DNA of 64,000 bases from JAIQET01 sp035542575 (lineage in GTDB: Bacteria > Acidobacteriota > Terriglobia > Terriglobales > Acidobacteriaceae): contig DATKLE010000155.1 in assembly GCA_035542575.1 (NCBI GenBank), positions 23,583 to 87,582 on the forward strand, given 5' to 3'. The notes beneath the pieces were generated by a model. The model had not been told where the DNA came from and made no database searches. It saw only the letters and a list, made by a program, of their open reading frames with translations. Below, one piece after another: positions 37,269 through 46,565 of this stretch. Position 1 is the stretch's first letter. Every line of letters starts with the position of its first letter. The position numbers were made by a program, and so were the translations under genes.

Positions 37269-39146
37269 ATGTCTGATTCGGACCTTCTCGGCGCCCTGCA
37301 GCGCTACTGGGGATACAGCTCGTTTCGCCCCATGCAAGAGCGCATTGTGCGCAGCTTGCTGGCTGGCCAGGACGTCTGTGTGATCATGCCCACCGGAGGC
37401 GGCAAGTCGCTGTGCTACCAGCTGCCGGCGCTGGTGTCGGGGAAAACTGCGATCGTGATCTCTCCCCTGATTGCCTTGATGCAGGACCAGGCGGAGCAAC
37501 TGGCCCAGATGGGCATCCCGGCAGCCGTACTCAACAGCTTCCTGGCGCACGACGAACAACACCGGGTCATGCGCAAGGCCGGCCAGGGCGAGTTCCGCCT
37601 GCTCTATCTTTCCCCCGAGCGGCTGGCGCGGGCGGACACTGTGGGTTGGCTCAAGTCAGTACCGGTCGCCTTCTTCGCCATTGACGAAGCGCATTGCATC
37701 TCCGAGTGGGGACACGAGTTTCGGCCGGAGTACCGCCAGTTGAATACCCTGCGGGTGAATTTCCCCGACCGCCCGATCGCAGCCTTTACCGCCAGCGCCA
37801 CGCGGCTGGTGCGGCATGACATTCTCAAGCAGCTCCAGCTCCGCAATCCGCACAAGTACATCGCCAGCTTTCATCGCCCCAATCTGCAGTACATGGTGCA
37901 GGAGTGCGAATCGCAGCACGCGCAGTCAAACCTGCTGCTGCGGATACTGCGCTTCCATGCGAAAAGCAATGTCATCGTGTACGCGCCCACCATTGCGCGA
38001 GTGGAAGAAACTGTGGACTTTCTTGAGGAGAACGGGATCGCCGCCATCGCCTATCACGGCAAGATGGAGGCGGAAGCACGCAAGCGCAACCAGGAACGCT
38101 GGATGTCGGACGAAGTGCGTGTGCTGGTAGGCACGATTGCGTTTGGCCTGGGGATCAACAAGGCCGACGTGCGCGCTGTGATCCACCTCTCGCTGCCCAA
38201 GTCCATCGAGCAGTATTACCAGGAGGCGGGCCGGGCCGGGCGCGACGGGCAACCGGCGGATTGTATCTTGCTCTGGCAGCAGCGCGACGCCGGACTGCTG
38301 GCCTACTTCATCGGAAAGATCGGTGATGCCGCCGAGAAAGAGCGGGCCTGGCAGCGCTACAACGCCATTCGGACATTCGCGGAGTCGAGCCGCTGCCGGC
38401 ATCATCAGATTTGCACGCACTTCGGGGAGACGCCAAAGTGGACGTCGTGTGGGGCATGCGATGTCTGTGGGTCGGAGTCGGCGTGGTTGACGAAACCGCT
38501 TGCAGCCTCCACGCACCAGCCGAAGCCGGCGCCGATGGAACTGGTCAAACCGGCGGACGTACCAGCAGAAACCGCGAGCGTTGACCCCGAGCTCCGCGAG
38601 TTCCTGCGGGAGTGGCGACGGACGAAGGCGCGGGAGCAGGGCGTCTCGGCGTTCATCGTGATGTATGACACTTCGCTGGAGGAAGTCTGCCGGCGCCGTC
38701 CAAGCTCGCTGGAGGAACTGCGCAGCATCAGCGGATTTGGCGAGCGCAAGACCGAGACCTACGGCCGCGAACTGCTCCTTGCGCTGGAGCGCTTCCGGCA
38801 GGGCGCGCGCGCGGCTGCGGTGGCGCAGAAGAACTCCAAGCCTGCCGAGGAGACCCTGCGCCTGCTGGCGGAAGGCTACAGTCTCGCCGAGATCGCGGCC
38901 ATCCGCGGTCGGCAGATCAACACCGTGATAAGCATGGTCGCCGACCTGGTGGAGAAGGGAGCGGTACGATTCCAGAGCGGCTGGGTGGACAAAGACCGGC
39001 TGCCCATGATCGAGGCCGCCTGCGCCCGTCTGGGTACCCAATGGCTCAAGCCACTCAAAGACTCCTTGCCGCCGGAGATCACGTTTGAGGAGATTCGTCT
39101 CGTGGTTGCCCGCCTGCGTCACGAGCAACAGGAGAGAACAGCATAG
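37269..39146 (+). CDS. recQ: ATP-dependent DNA helicase RecQ
   Basis: RecQ unwinds DNA 3' to 5' in recombination and fork repair. The 625-residue protein has helicase motif I (MPTGGGKSLCYQLP), DEAH box (FAIDEAHCISEWGHEFRPEY), motif III (AFTASAT), motifs V and VI (GTIAFGLGINKADVR, QYYQEAGRAGRDG), a Zn-binding region (CRHHQICTHFGE, CGACDVCG), an HRDC domain (about 450-520) and a C-terminal helix-turn-helix (TLRLLAEGYSLAEIAAIRG). ATG 37269 gives MSDSDLLGALQRYWGY; the frame is open to 37200. It diverges from the PASTA gene. Confidence 0.95.
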   Translation: MSDSDLLGALQRYWGYSSFRPMQERIVRSLLAGQDVCVIMPTGGGKSLCYQLPALVSGKTAIVISPLIALMQDQAEQLAQMGIPAAVLNSFLAHDEQHRVMRKAGQGEFRLLYLSPERLARADTVGWLKSVPVAFFAIDEAHCISEWGHEFRPEYRQLNTLRVNFPDRPIAAFTASATRLVRHDILKQLQLRNPHKYIASFHRPNLQYMVQECESQHAQSNLLLRILRFHAKSNVIVYAPTIARVEETVDFLEENGIAAIAYHGKMEAEARKRNQERWMSDEVRVLVGTIAFGLGINKADVRAVIHLSLPKSIEQYYQEAGRAGRDGQPADCILLWQQRDAGLLAYFIGKIGDAAEKERAWQRYNAIRTFAESSRCRHHQICTHFGETPKWTSCGACDVCGSESAWLTKPLAASTHQPKPAPMELVKPADVPAETASVDPELREFLREWRRTKAREQGVSAFIVMYDTSLEEVCRRRPSSLEELRSISGFGERKTETYGRELLLALERFRQGARAAAVAQKNSKPAEETLRLLAEGYSLAEIAAIRGRQINTVISMVADLVEKGAVRFQSGWVDKDRLPMIEAACARLGTQWLKPLKDSLPPEITFEEIRLVVARLRHEQQERTA

Positions 39147-39316
39147 TGTGGGTCGCCCACTCCTGTCCGACCCTGTGCGCCCTCACAATCAGGCCCCGCT
39201 CCCCGGTCATAGTTTTCGCCCCTAGGGCGGACAAGAGTGTCAGCCCTACACGGCTTCGTGCCGGTCGGCAGGACGCCAGCGCTGCGGCGGGTTTATCCTA
39301 GTACTCCGAGGTTCTC

Positions 39317-40639
39317 ATGAGTGTTCCTACGATTCCTGTCGAAAAATTGACCCGCGACGAGATCAACCGCAAGCAGAAGGAGTACATCTTTCCCTCAGTC
39401 ACGACGTACTTCTCCGAACCGGTGCCGATGGATCATGCCTCCATGCAGCATGTGTGGGACGTGGAGGGGAAGAAGTATCTCGATTTCTTTGGTGGCATCG
39501 TCACCATCAGCGTGGGGCACTGCAATCCGCGGGTGACCTCGCGGACCAAGGCGCAGATAGACCGCATGCAGCACGTATCTACCTGTTTCCCGAATGAACC
39601 CATGGTGACGCTGGCGGAGAAGTTGGCCCAGATCACGCCGGGCACGCTCAAGAAGTCATACTTCACCAACAGCGGTACCGAAGCTGATGAAACCGCTGTG
39701 CAGATCGCCCGCATGCACACCGGCAATCTCGAGGTGGTCGCATTACGGCATGGATACAGCGGCCGCTCTTCGCTAGCGCGCGGGTTGACCGGGATGAACA
39801 CCTGGCGCCGCGCCACGGTGGAGGTCGGCATCGTGCATGCCATGAATCCTTACTGCTACCGCTGCCCGCTTGGGCTGAAGTATCCCGAGTGCGAGGTCGC
39901 TTGCGTGAAGGACATCGAGAACGTGATTCAGTTCTCGACCACGGGCCGGATCGCGGCGTTCCTCGCCGAACCGATCCAGGGCGTGGGCGGTTTCATCACG
40001 CCGCCGAAAGAATATTTCAAGATGGCCTTCAGCATCGTGAAACAGTACGGCGGCGACTTTATCTCCGACGAAGTGCAGACTGGTTGGGGACGCACGGGGC
40101 ATAAGTGGTTCGGCATCGAGCACTGGGAAGTGGAGCCGGACATCATTACCTCAGCCAAGGGCCTGGGAAACGGTGTCCCAGTGGGGCTGACGATTGCCAC
40201 ACCGGAGATTGCGGATTCCTTCCAGGGGCTGACGATTTCAACCTTCGGCGGAAATCCGGTCACCTGTGCGACCGCCAAGGCCGTGATTGAGGTCATCGAA
40301 GAAGACGATCTGCGCACCAACGCTGCCGTGGTCGGCGGCTACTTCCGCCAGAAGCTCGAGGAGTTGCAGCAGAAGCATCCTCTGATCGGCGATGTTCGTG
40401 GCATGGGCCTGATGCAGGCGCTGGAGTTGGTCGAAGACCGCAAGAGCAAGCAGCCCTCACCCAAGGGCACGAATGCAGTCATGGAAGAGGCACGCAAGCG
40501 CGGATTGCTGGTCGGCAAGGGCGGGTTCCACGGCAACGTGATCCGCATGTCTCCGCCGTTGAACATTTCCAAGGCCGATGTGGACGAGGCAATTCGGGTT
40601 CTGGACGAGAGCTTCGCGGCGGTGAAAGCGAAGTCGTAG
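39317..40639 (+). CDS. Class III PLP-dependent aminotransferase (AGXT2-like)
   Basis: The 440-residue enzyme has the class III fold: NSGTEADETAVQIARMHTG, AEPIQGVGGFI, SDEVQTGWGRTG and the PLP lysine in ITSAKGLGNGVPVG. The segment YCYRCPLGLKYPECEVACVKDIE with four cysteines is typical of the alanine-glyoxylate / beta-alanine aminotransferase-like group. Substrate is not assigned; family members act on alanine-glyoxylate, beta-alanine or 4-aminobutyrate. GAGGTTCTC precedes the ATG. It is monocistronic and convergent with the PBP1A gene. Confidence 0.9.
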   Translation: MSVPTIPVEKLTRDEINRKQKEYIFPSVTTYFSEPVPMDHASMQHVWDVEGKKYLDFFGGIVTISVGHCNPRVTSRTKAQIDRMQHVSTCFPNEPMVTLAEKLAQITPGTLKKSYFTNSGTEADETAVQIARMHTGNLEVVALRHGYSGRSSLARGLTGMNTWRRATVEVGIVHAMNPYCYRCPLGLKYPECEVACVKDIENVIQFSTTGRIAAFLAEPIQGVGGFITPPKEYFKMAFSIVKQYGGDFISDEVQTGWGRTGHKWFGIEHWEVEPDIITSAKGLGNGVPVGLTIATPEIADSFQGLTISTFGGNPVTCATAKAVIEVIEEDDLRTNAAVVGGYFRQKLEELQQKHPLIGDVRGMGLMQALELVEDRKSKQPSPKGTNAVMEEARKRGLLVGKGGFHGNVIRMSPPLNISKADVDEAIRVLDESFAAVKAKS

Positions 40640-40671
40640 CCGAATCACCTGCTGCGGTCGGTGAGCCTTCC

Positions 40672-42894
40672 CTAATGCGATTCCTCCTCCGCCGGGGCGG
40701 TATCGGGTGTGTCCAACTTTTGGGCCGCTGAGCTCGGGGACAGTTCCGGTGGGGGCTGGAACTCGCCCGGATCCTTGCCGGCGAGGGCGACTTTCATGAA
40801 ATCCATCCAGATGGGCAGGGCGGCTCGGGCACCGGTCTCTTTGTTGCCGAGCGTCTTCTTTTCGTCGTAACCGATCCAAACACCCGTCGTCATCGTGGGC
40901 GAGAAGCCGATGAACCAGGCGTCGGTGAAGTCGTTGGTGGTGCCGGTCTTCCCCGCCAGGGGATATTTCATGCCGGCGGCCGCGATGGCGGTTCCGTGCT
41001 GGATTACTCCCTCGAGCATCGAGGTCATGATGCGCGCCGTGCGGGCGCTGATTACGTCCTTCACATCGGGAAAGTCTTCTTCGAGCACCCGGCCCTCGTA
41101 GTCAGTGACCTTGGTGATGTAGCGCGGAGTGATGCAGACTCCGTCGTTGGGAAATACACTGAAGGCGGTTGTCTGCTCGAACAACGTGATATCGGCAGCT
41201 CCCAGGGCAATCGGCAAATACGGCGGGATATTCGAAGTAATGCCAAAACGATGGGCGTAGTCGATCACAGTCTTGATGCCGACCTGATCGGCTAGTTTCA
41301 GCGCTGGAATGTTGCGCGATTGCGCCAGCGCGCGGCGGAGGGTGATCGTGCCTTCGAACTTTTCATCGTAATTGTGTGGGACGTACGGGGGACCGGAGGC
41401 GGTGGGAAAGCTGATGGGTGCGTCGAGAATCGTATCGTCGGGCTGGGCGCCATTGTCAATGGCAGCAGTGTACACGTAGGGCTTGAATGATGATCCAACC
41501 TGGCGCAGGGCCTGAGTGGCGCGATTGAATTTCGACTCGTTGAAATCGCGCCCGCCCACCATGGCCTTGATCTCCCCGCTGGCATTGTCGATGGCGAGCA
41601 GGGCCCCCTGTGTGCCCGAGTCCTGTTCCAGGCTGACCTTAACGGGCGCAAGTGAGAGCACCTTCACATAAACAATGTCGCCCGGTTTGAGAATCTTCTG
41701 CACCTTCTGGCGAGTCCACCCGGCATCAGCCTGCGACAGGGTGGCGGTATAGCGGCCAAACTTCACCGTCGCCGAGCTGGACGAAACCCCTGTGACCAAC
41801 GCGTGCATGTATCCGTTGACCTCGGGTTCCTCATCCCAGTCGGGATGCTGGTAGTTCGCGAGCGTTACCTCGTTGGTCAGAATATTTTCCAGATGGCCAC
41901 GCCAGCCGTGCCGGCGTTCGTACGCGGCCAGGCCGTCCAGCAGGACCCGGTTGGCGGTGCGCTGCAGGTCCATGTCGAGTGAGGTGTAGACGCGCAGGCC
42001 GCCCTCGTGGACCTGGTCGCTGCCGTACTTGTTCTCCAGGTAGCGGCGGATTTCCTCGACAAAGTAGGGAGCGAGCGAATTGGGATCGTGCTGCAGCTTG
42101 AGCTGGATGGGCTGATTGCGGGCCTCGGTGGCCCGGCGGGCAGTAATCTTGCCGTCCTCCAGCATGGAGTTGATCACCAGGTTGCGGCGCTTCAGGGCGC
42201 GGTCGGGGTGATTGATGGGGGAATAATAGGCGGGCGACTTGGGGAGGCCTGCAAGCAACGCGGCTTCATCCAGCGTGAGTTGCTTGGCAGGCTTGCTGAA
42301 GTAAAACTCGGAAGCCGCCTCGAACCCGTACACTCCGTGTCCGAGATAAATCTGATTGGCGTACAAGGTAAAAATCTGGGGCTTGGTAAAACGGCGCTCA
42401 ATCTGGATGGCGAGCAGGGCTTCCTGGATCTTGCGGTGGAAAGAACGATCGGGCGAAAGAAACAGATTGCGCGCAAGCTGCATGGTCAGGGTGGAAGCTC
42501 CCTGGATCCTGCCGCCGGATTCAATATCGCGATAGGCCGCGCCCGCAATGCGCCAGACATTGATCCCCCAGTGGCGGTAAAAATCCTTGTCTTCAATGGA
42601 AATCAGGGCGTCGCGCAGGACCTGGGGGTAGTCGTCGTAGGAAGCGACATCACGGCGCTGCAAGGCGAAGGTGCCGATGATGCGTCCTTGATCGTCATAG
42701 AGTTCGGTGGTGGAACTGGGACGGTAGTGCTCGAGCTCCTCGACCTGTGGCAGGTCCGTCGAGTACACCAGCAAAAGCCCGGAGGTGGCGCCCACCAGCG
42801 CCGAGACCAGGACCAGCAGGCCGAACAGGACGAGCCCGACCAGCTTCCTTCCGGCCACTTCGGCCGGGGGAGTGTCTGTGTAGAGGGTGTTCAT
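40672..42894 (-). CDS. mrcA: Bifunctional penicillin-binding protein 1A
   Basis: A class A PBP that polymerises and crosslinks peptidoglycan. The 740-residue protein has one membrane anchor (LVGLVLFGLLVLVSALVGAT), a GT51 glycosyltransferase domain (EDKDFYRHWGIN, GGSTLTMQ-type GASTLTMQLARNLFL, KIQEALLAIQIE) and a transpeptidase domain with SxxK at Ser468-Lys471 (SSFKP), SRN and KTGT near the C-terminus (LAGKTGTTNDF). C-terminal tail is acidic and Pro-rich. It lies 127 bases downstream of an S41 protease homologue that may work on the same cell-wall machinery. Confidence 0.95.
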   Translation of the reverse strand: MNTLYTDTPPAEVAGRKLVGLVLFGLLVLVSALVGATSGLLLVYSTDLPQVEELEHYRPSSTTELYDDQGRIIGTFALQRRDVASYDDYPQVLRDALISIEDKDFYRHWGINVWRIAGAAYRDIESGGRIQGASTLTMQLARNLFLSPDRSFHRKIQEALLAIQIERRFTKPQIFTLYANQIYLGHGVYGFEAASEFYFSKPAKQLTLDEAALLAGLPKSPAYYSPINHPDRALKRRNLVINSMLEDGKITARRATEARNQPIQLKLQHDPNSLAPYFVEEIRRYLENKYGSDQVHEGGLRVYTSLDMDLQRTANRVLLDGLAAYERRHGWRGHLENILTNEVTLANYQHPDWDEEPEVNGYMHALVTGVSSSSATVKFGRYTATLSQADAGWTRQKVQKILKPGDIVYVKVLSLAPVKVSLEQDSGTQGALLAIDNASGEIKAMVGGRDFNESKFNRATQALRQVGSSFKPYVYTAAIDNGAQPDDTILDAPISFPTASGPPYVPHNYDEKFEGTITLRRALAQSRNIPALKLADQVGIKTVIDYAHRFGITSNIPPYLPIALGAADITLFEQTTAFSVFPNDGVCITPRYITKVTDYEGRVLEEDFPDVKDVISARTARIMTSMLEGVIQHGTAIAAAGMKYPLAGKTGTTNDFTDAWFIGFSPTMTTGVWIGYDEKKTLGNKETGARAALPIWMDFMKVALAGKDPGEFQPPPELSPSSAAQKLDTPDTAPAEEESH

Positions 42895-43021
42895 CGGGGC
42901 GTGGGTTCAGGATAGCAGGGTGGATCGCGAAGTAGCGAGCCGCGGGCAGCGAGTGCGACCGGCGCCACGGCAAAGAAAATCGCGCGCCGCTGGGCGCGCG
43001 ATGAAGGCTGACGACCGACGA

Positions 43022-44239
43022 CTAAGTGGTGTGGCTTTTTAGCACCTGGATGGCTTTCTGCAGCTGCTCGTCCTGCTGGGGAGGCTGCTTCCTGTTAGTG
43101 TCATCGGGAGGAACGCTCTCCTGATCTTCATCCGGGAGCGCGCCGTCATCATCGACGTCGGCAACCAGAATGTTCGGCGTGATGGCCGTGTCCTGGATCG
43201 CCTTGCCGCTTGGCGTGTAGTACTTCGCGACCGACAAGATGAGGGCGGAGCCGTCAGGCATTTCGATGGTTTTCTGCACAGAGCCGTCACCGAAGGTCTT
43301 GTCACCCACCACATCGCCGCGGGCATTCTCGAGAATGGCGGCGGCCACCACCTCGGCGGGGCCCGCGGTTCCCCGGTTCACGAGCACCGCGACCGGCAGG
43401 TTGGTGATGTCTTTCGCGGGATCGGCATTGAAAGCCTCGCGGGGATACTTCTGGCCTTGCAGATAGGTGATGGTCCCGTGATTGAGGAAGAGGTTCGCAG
43501 TGGCGATGCCTTCCGATTCCTCCCCTTCGGCGCAATTCCGCAGGTCCAGAATCAGCTTCCTGGCGCCAGCCTTCTGCACCGCCTTGATCTTGGCCGCGAT
43601 CTCCGAGGACTTCCCCTTGTTAAAGGCGTCCACATGGACATAGGCGATGCCGTCTTCCATGATCTTGTCGGTCACCGGGGGAATATTGACGACGTCGCGG
43701 GTGATGACGATCTTCTGGGGTTCGGCGCGCCGGGCGCGGACCACCTCGACGGTCACGTTGGAGCCTGGCTGTCCGGCCAACAAATCGCGAATCTCGGCGA
43801 GCGACATCTCGCGCGAGCTCTTGCCTTCAATGGCTTCGAGGATGTCGGTGGACTCAAGCCCAGCCTTGTCTGCCGGTCCGCCGGGGATAACCGCGACTAC
43901 CGCAGCATAGCCGAAGCGCTTGGAGATTGCGGCCCCGATGTCGCCCTTGGCTTCCGTCTTGTGCGACTTGTAGTCCTTGTACTCGGCAGGGCTCAGGTAG
44001 CTGGAGTTGGCGTCCAGCGACTCCAACAAACCGTGCAGCGCGCCGTCGGTGACCACGGGTATGTTGGGTTCTTCCACGTACTCGCTGCGCACCCGCGACA
44101 GCACCTCGCTGTACACCTGGAGCTGGCGGTACGCGCCATCATTGCTGGAGGCGCGTACGCCGTCCAATCCACCCACCACCATGAACACCAGAACAACGGC
44201 GGAACAAACGAGAATTGCGGCCTTAATTTTCATCGACAT
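43022..44239 (-). CDS. S41 (CtpA/Prc) family protease homologue, predicted catalytically inactive
   Basis: The 405-residue exported protein has a signal anchor (AAILVCSAVVLVFMVVGG), the CTP N-terminal segment (VYSEVLSRVRSEYVEEPN), a PDZ domain (about 98-168) and an S41 domain. In active members the nucleophile is the Ser of G-(S/T)-A-S-A-S-E and the base is the Lys of FGKG, 25 residues later. Here the motifs read GTAGPAE (Gly293 at the Ser position) and FGDG (Asp318 at the Lys position), with the same spacing of 25. Both catalytic residues are therefore missing while the fold motifs persist, suggesting a scaffold or regulator. ATG 44239 is chosen over an open frame beginning at 44287. PBP1A lies directly downstream. 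Confidence 0.85.
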   Translation of the reverse strand: MSMKIKAAILVCSAVVLVFMVVGGLDGVRASSNDGAYRQLQVYSEVLSRVRSEYVEEPNIPVVTDGALHGLLESLDANSSYLSPAEYKDYKSHKTEAKGDIGAAISKRFGYAAVVAVIPGGPADKAGLESTDILEAIEGKSSREMSLAEIRDLLAGQPGSNVTVEVVRARRAEPQKIVITRDVVNIPPVTDKIMEDGIAYVHVDAFNKGKSSEIAAKIKAVQKAGARKLILDLRNCAEGEESEGIATANLFLNHGTITYLQGQKYPREAFNADPAKDITNLPVAVLVNRGTAGPAEVVAAAILENARGDVVGDKTFGDGSVQKTIEMPDGSALILSVAKYYTPSGKAIQDTAITPNILVADVDDDGALPDEDQESVPPDDTNRKQPPQQDEQLQKAIQVLKSHTT

Positions 44240-44545
44240 CGGATATGGTCTTCTCGGAAAGGAGTCCACTTCCTGAGGAAGTTGCAATCATTATATCCCG
44301 TTTGATGCCGATTGCTGCGCTCCGCAGCGACAAAATCAGGCTCTTCGGTAACCAGCTCAGCACGCTTGGGCCCCCGTATCTGGAGCTCCAATCACACTCA
44401 AAAGATAGGAGTTATGTCGTCAAGAGTCCAGGCTAGTGTGGATTGCTGGAGACCGAGTCAAGGGGTGGCAATGCCGGGGAGAGGCCGTGTGGTTGGGCGG
44501 CTTGCGTCTGCTGACCGCCGTTGATCTGGTAGCCGGGTTGTCAGC
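44240..44545. other. Intergenic region between channel gene and S41 homologue
   Basis: This 306-base stretch lies between two minus-strand genes and should hold the terminator of the osmolyte operon and the promoter of the S41 homologue. I see only a short hairpin-like GCTGCG/CGCAGC near 44313-44328 and no gene. Confidence 0.4.
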
Positions 44546-45256
44546 TCAGAGGGGAGAGAGTTCGTCTTCTCGATCCTCCTCTGTTGTCTTGAGGTGCCTA
44601 AACCGTCTTTCCAGAAACTGCCGGGCCAGGTCCCGCCCACCCAAGCCAAAGGCCAGAGCCAGCCCAAGCATCAAAGATCCGAACACAATTGCAAAGGCAG
44701 CCACCACCGTATGTTCGGCCAAACCGAGTTCCTCGAAGATCATGGAGGCCACCAGGATGACAATCAAGGTACGGACGGTAGAACGGATGAGGCGTGGTGA
44801 GGGCAAGTCGGCGTTGACCGCCGCCAGCAGTGCGGCCCTGGAGAAGAAGCTGGCGGCCAACAGTCCGAAAAACAGCAGAAAAAGTGCGGCAAACAACCGG
44901 GGTAGGAAACCAAAAAAACCGGCGATGTGTTCCTGCATCCCTACAATGCCCAGAACACTGATCCCCACCAGAATAAAGCCCAGCCAGGCGACCCAGAATA
45001 CGAAACGGCTGAGCAGCTCGGTGGAAGAGGGCAGGGCCGCCTTCTTGAGCAGTTCGGCCGCGCCCGCATGCTCGGACAGCTTGTCGAACCGGGTGACCCG
45101 CAGGATGCCACGCAGGACAACCTTCAAGACGTAAGCGACGACCCATCCCAGCAAGATGATGATCAGCATGGCTGCCAGGCGGGGCAGGAAACGGGCAAAT
45201 CCCTGGGCGATTTCATGTATGGCCCGCGTCAGTTCGCTAATGATCATGTCCCTCAT
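44546..45256 (-). CDS. Mechanosensitive-channel-like membrane protein (conserved TM helix family)
   Basis: The 236-residue protein has five or so hydrophobic segments, including LPRLAAMLIIILLGWVVAYVL near the N-terminus and two similar Gly-rich helices, with FDKLSEHAGAAELLKKAALP between the first and second. This matches the conserved-TM-helix proteins related to small mechanosensitive channels; the canonical MscS beta domain is absent. ATG 45256 has GAGGTCGAT immediately upstream; the frame is open to 45469 inside the previous gene. The gap to the upstream glycosyltransferase gene is 7 bases, so it shares an operon with compatible-solute genes, which fits a role in osmotic relief. Confidence 0.75.
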   Translation of the reverse strand: MRDMIISELTRAIHEIAQGFARFLPRLAAMLIIILLGWVVAYVLKVVLRGILRVTRFDKLSEHAGAAELLKKAALPSSTELLSRFVFWVAWLGFILVGISVLGIVGMQEHIAGFFGFLPRLFAALFLLFFGLLAASFFSRAALLAAVNADLPSPRLIRSTVRTLIVILVASMIFEELGLAEHTVVAAFAIVFGSLMLGLALAFGLGGRDLARQFLERRFRHLKTTEEDREDELSPL

Positions 45257-45263
45257 ATCGACC

Positions 45264-46532
45264 TCACTTCCTTCCATCCCACAGTTGCAGGAGGTACGGT
45301 TTGGATCGTTCAAAGGTCTGGCAGAGAGCCTCGACGGTTCTTTCCAGCTCGTCGCTGGAAGCATCGCGATTCTCCACCAGAAAGGTAAAGGCCCGGCCGC
45401 GATAGAGAGGGGCCAAGGCCTGGATGATATGGTCGCGGCTAATCGCTTCCTTCTGGTAGGAGCCGGCAAACTCGTACACCGTCCGCGCCCAGAGCTCGTC
45501 GGAATAGCGGAATTCCTCCTCCGGAAGCGCCGCTGCGCGCTGCAGCTCGGCTAGGGTAGAAGGGGAAAGCAACGACGTGAGCACCGGTTCCAGTTCGACG
45601 ACTCCGCGGGTAAACATCTGATAGAGGCGCTTGCGGTTGATGCGCAGGGCTTCCAGGCTGGCATCGTGCTCGGCGCCGATCGTGGGGATGGGCTCCGACT
45701 CCCCGTTGGCGCTCCAGACCGGGTAGGTCTGCTCCAGCGACCAGAAGAGCACACCGACAGTTTGCCGCATGGCCCGCACCAGGTCTGCGTGACCGTGGTC
45801 CATGCGGGACTTAGTTCCCACAAAAGTCTGCGCCACGCGGTGACCTCCGGTAATGGCGGCAATGGTCAAGCCCATTTCCGCGCCTTCACGGCCCACGTCC
45901 TGCGCCCAGATCTCCTGCCCCAGGAACTGGCTGCCTAGCCGGCCGGAAAATGCGAATTCCGAGGGGTAGGGCTCTCTCACTCGCTTGGCGTACAACGCCC
46001 GCACCATGGGATAAACCAGGTTGCGGACCAGCATTCCATCGAACTTGTGCCGGCGGTAAACGGGGGTGACCAGATCGAAATTGTCGCGATAGACGGGGCG
46101 CAGGAGTCGTTCTAACCACTCCGGCTCGATGTTGGTGGAATCGGGCGAAACCACGGCACAGGCGCTGGCGCGCAGCAGTTCCCCGGCCGCCAGGATGGTG
46201 TGCAGGGCATTGCCGCTGGCCGGTTCCGCGGGATAGCGGGTGCTGATGCAGTGCAGGGTGCGCAAAGCGCGCAGATCGGAGACCTGCTGCAGGTCGCTGA
46301 TGGAGGCCGCGCGCACCAGGTCCTGGCTGCCGTCCCGGGAGCCTCCATCGGCATTGATGATGACCGCGCGCTCGCGGGGAAAATATTTCAGCAGGCCGGC
46401 GCGGACCGCCTGTACCACCTGGCCCACAGTCTTGGCGTCATTGTAAGTGGGCACGCCGACGAGAATGTCCACCTCGCCGACGTTGATCAGCTCACGAAGA
46501 AAATCATCCGTAAGAATGCTTCCTTCGGACAA
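45264..46532 (-). CDS. GT-A glycosyltransferase, possibly glucosylglycerate/mannosylglycerate-type
   Basis: The 422-residue protein opens with a GT-A nucleotide-sugar fold: DILVGVPTYNDAKTVGQVV, then VIINADGGSRDGS and VVSPDSTNIEPEWLERLL with a DSTN acidic motif, and later FAFSGRLGSQFL and QDVGREGAEMGLTI. The PTYND start and overall length suit enzymes that make glucosylglycerate or related solutes, but the acceptor cannot be read from sequence. The start is TTG 46532, set by AGGAGG 7 bases upstream; an ATG lies too close to that site and is out of frame. It sits between treS and a channel-like gene. Confidence 0.75.
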   Translation of the reverse strand: MSEGSILTDDFLRELINVGEVDILVGVPTYNDAKTVGQVVQAVRAGLLKYFPRERAVIINADGGSRDGSQDLVRAASISDLQQVSDLRALRTLHCISTRYPAEPASGNALHTILAAGELLRASACAVVSPDSTNIEPEWLERLLRPVYRDNFDLVTPVYRRHKFDGMLVRNLVYPMVRALYAKRVREPYPSEFAFSGRLGSQFLGQEIWAQDVGREGAEMGLTIAAITGGHRVAQTFVGTKSRMDHGHADLVRAMRQTVGVLFWSLEQTYPVWSANGESEPIPTIGAEHDASLEALRINRKRLYQMFTRGVVELEPVLTSLLSPSTLAELQRAAALPEEEFRYSDELWARTVYEFAGSYQKEAISRDHIIQALAPLYRGRAFTFLVENRDASSDELERTVEALCQTFERSKPYLLQLWDGRK

Positions 46533-46565
46533 AACATCGCCTCCTTGGGACGCCCCGACTCTGGC

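Noticed and set aside
42007..42915. 302-codon plus-strand open frame
   Set aside because: Antisense to the PBP1A gene; composition reflects codon shadow.
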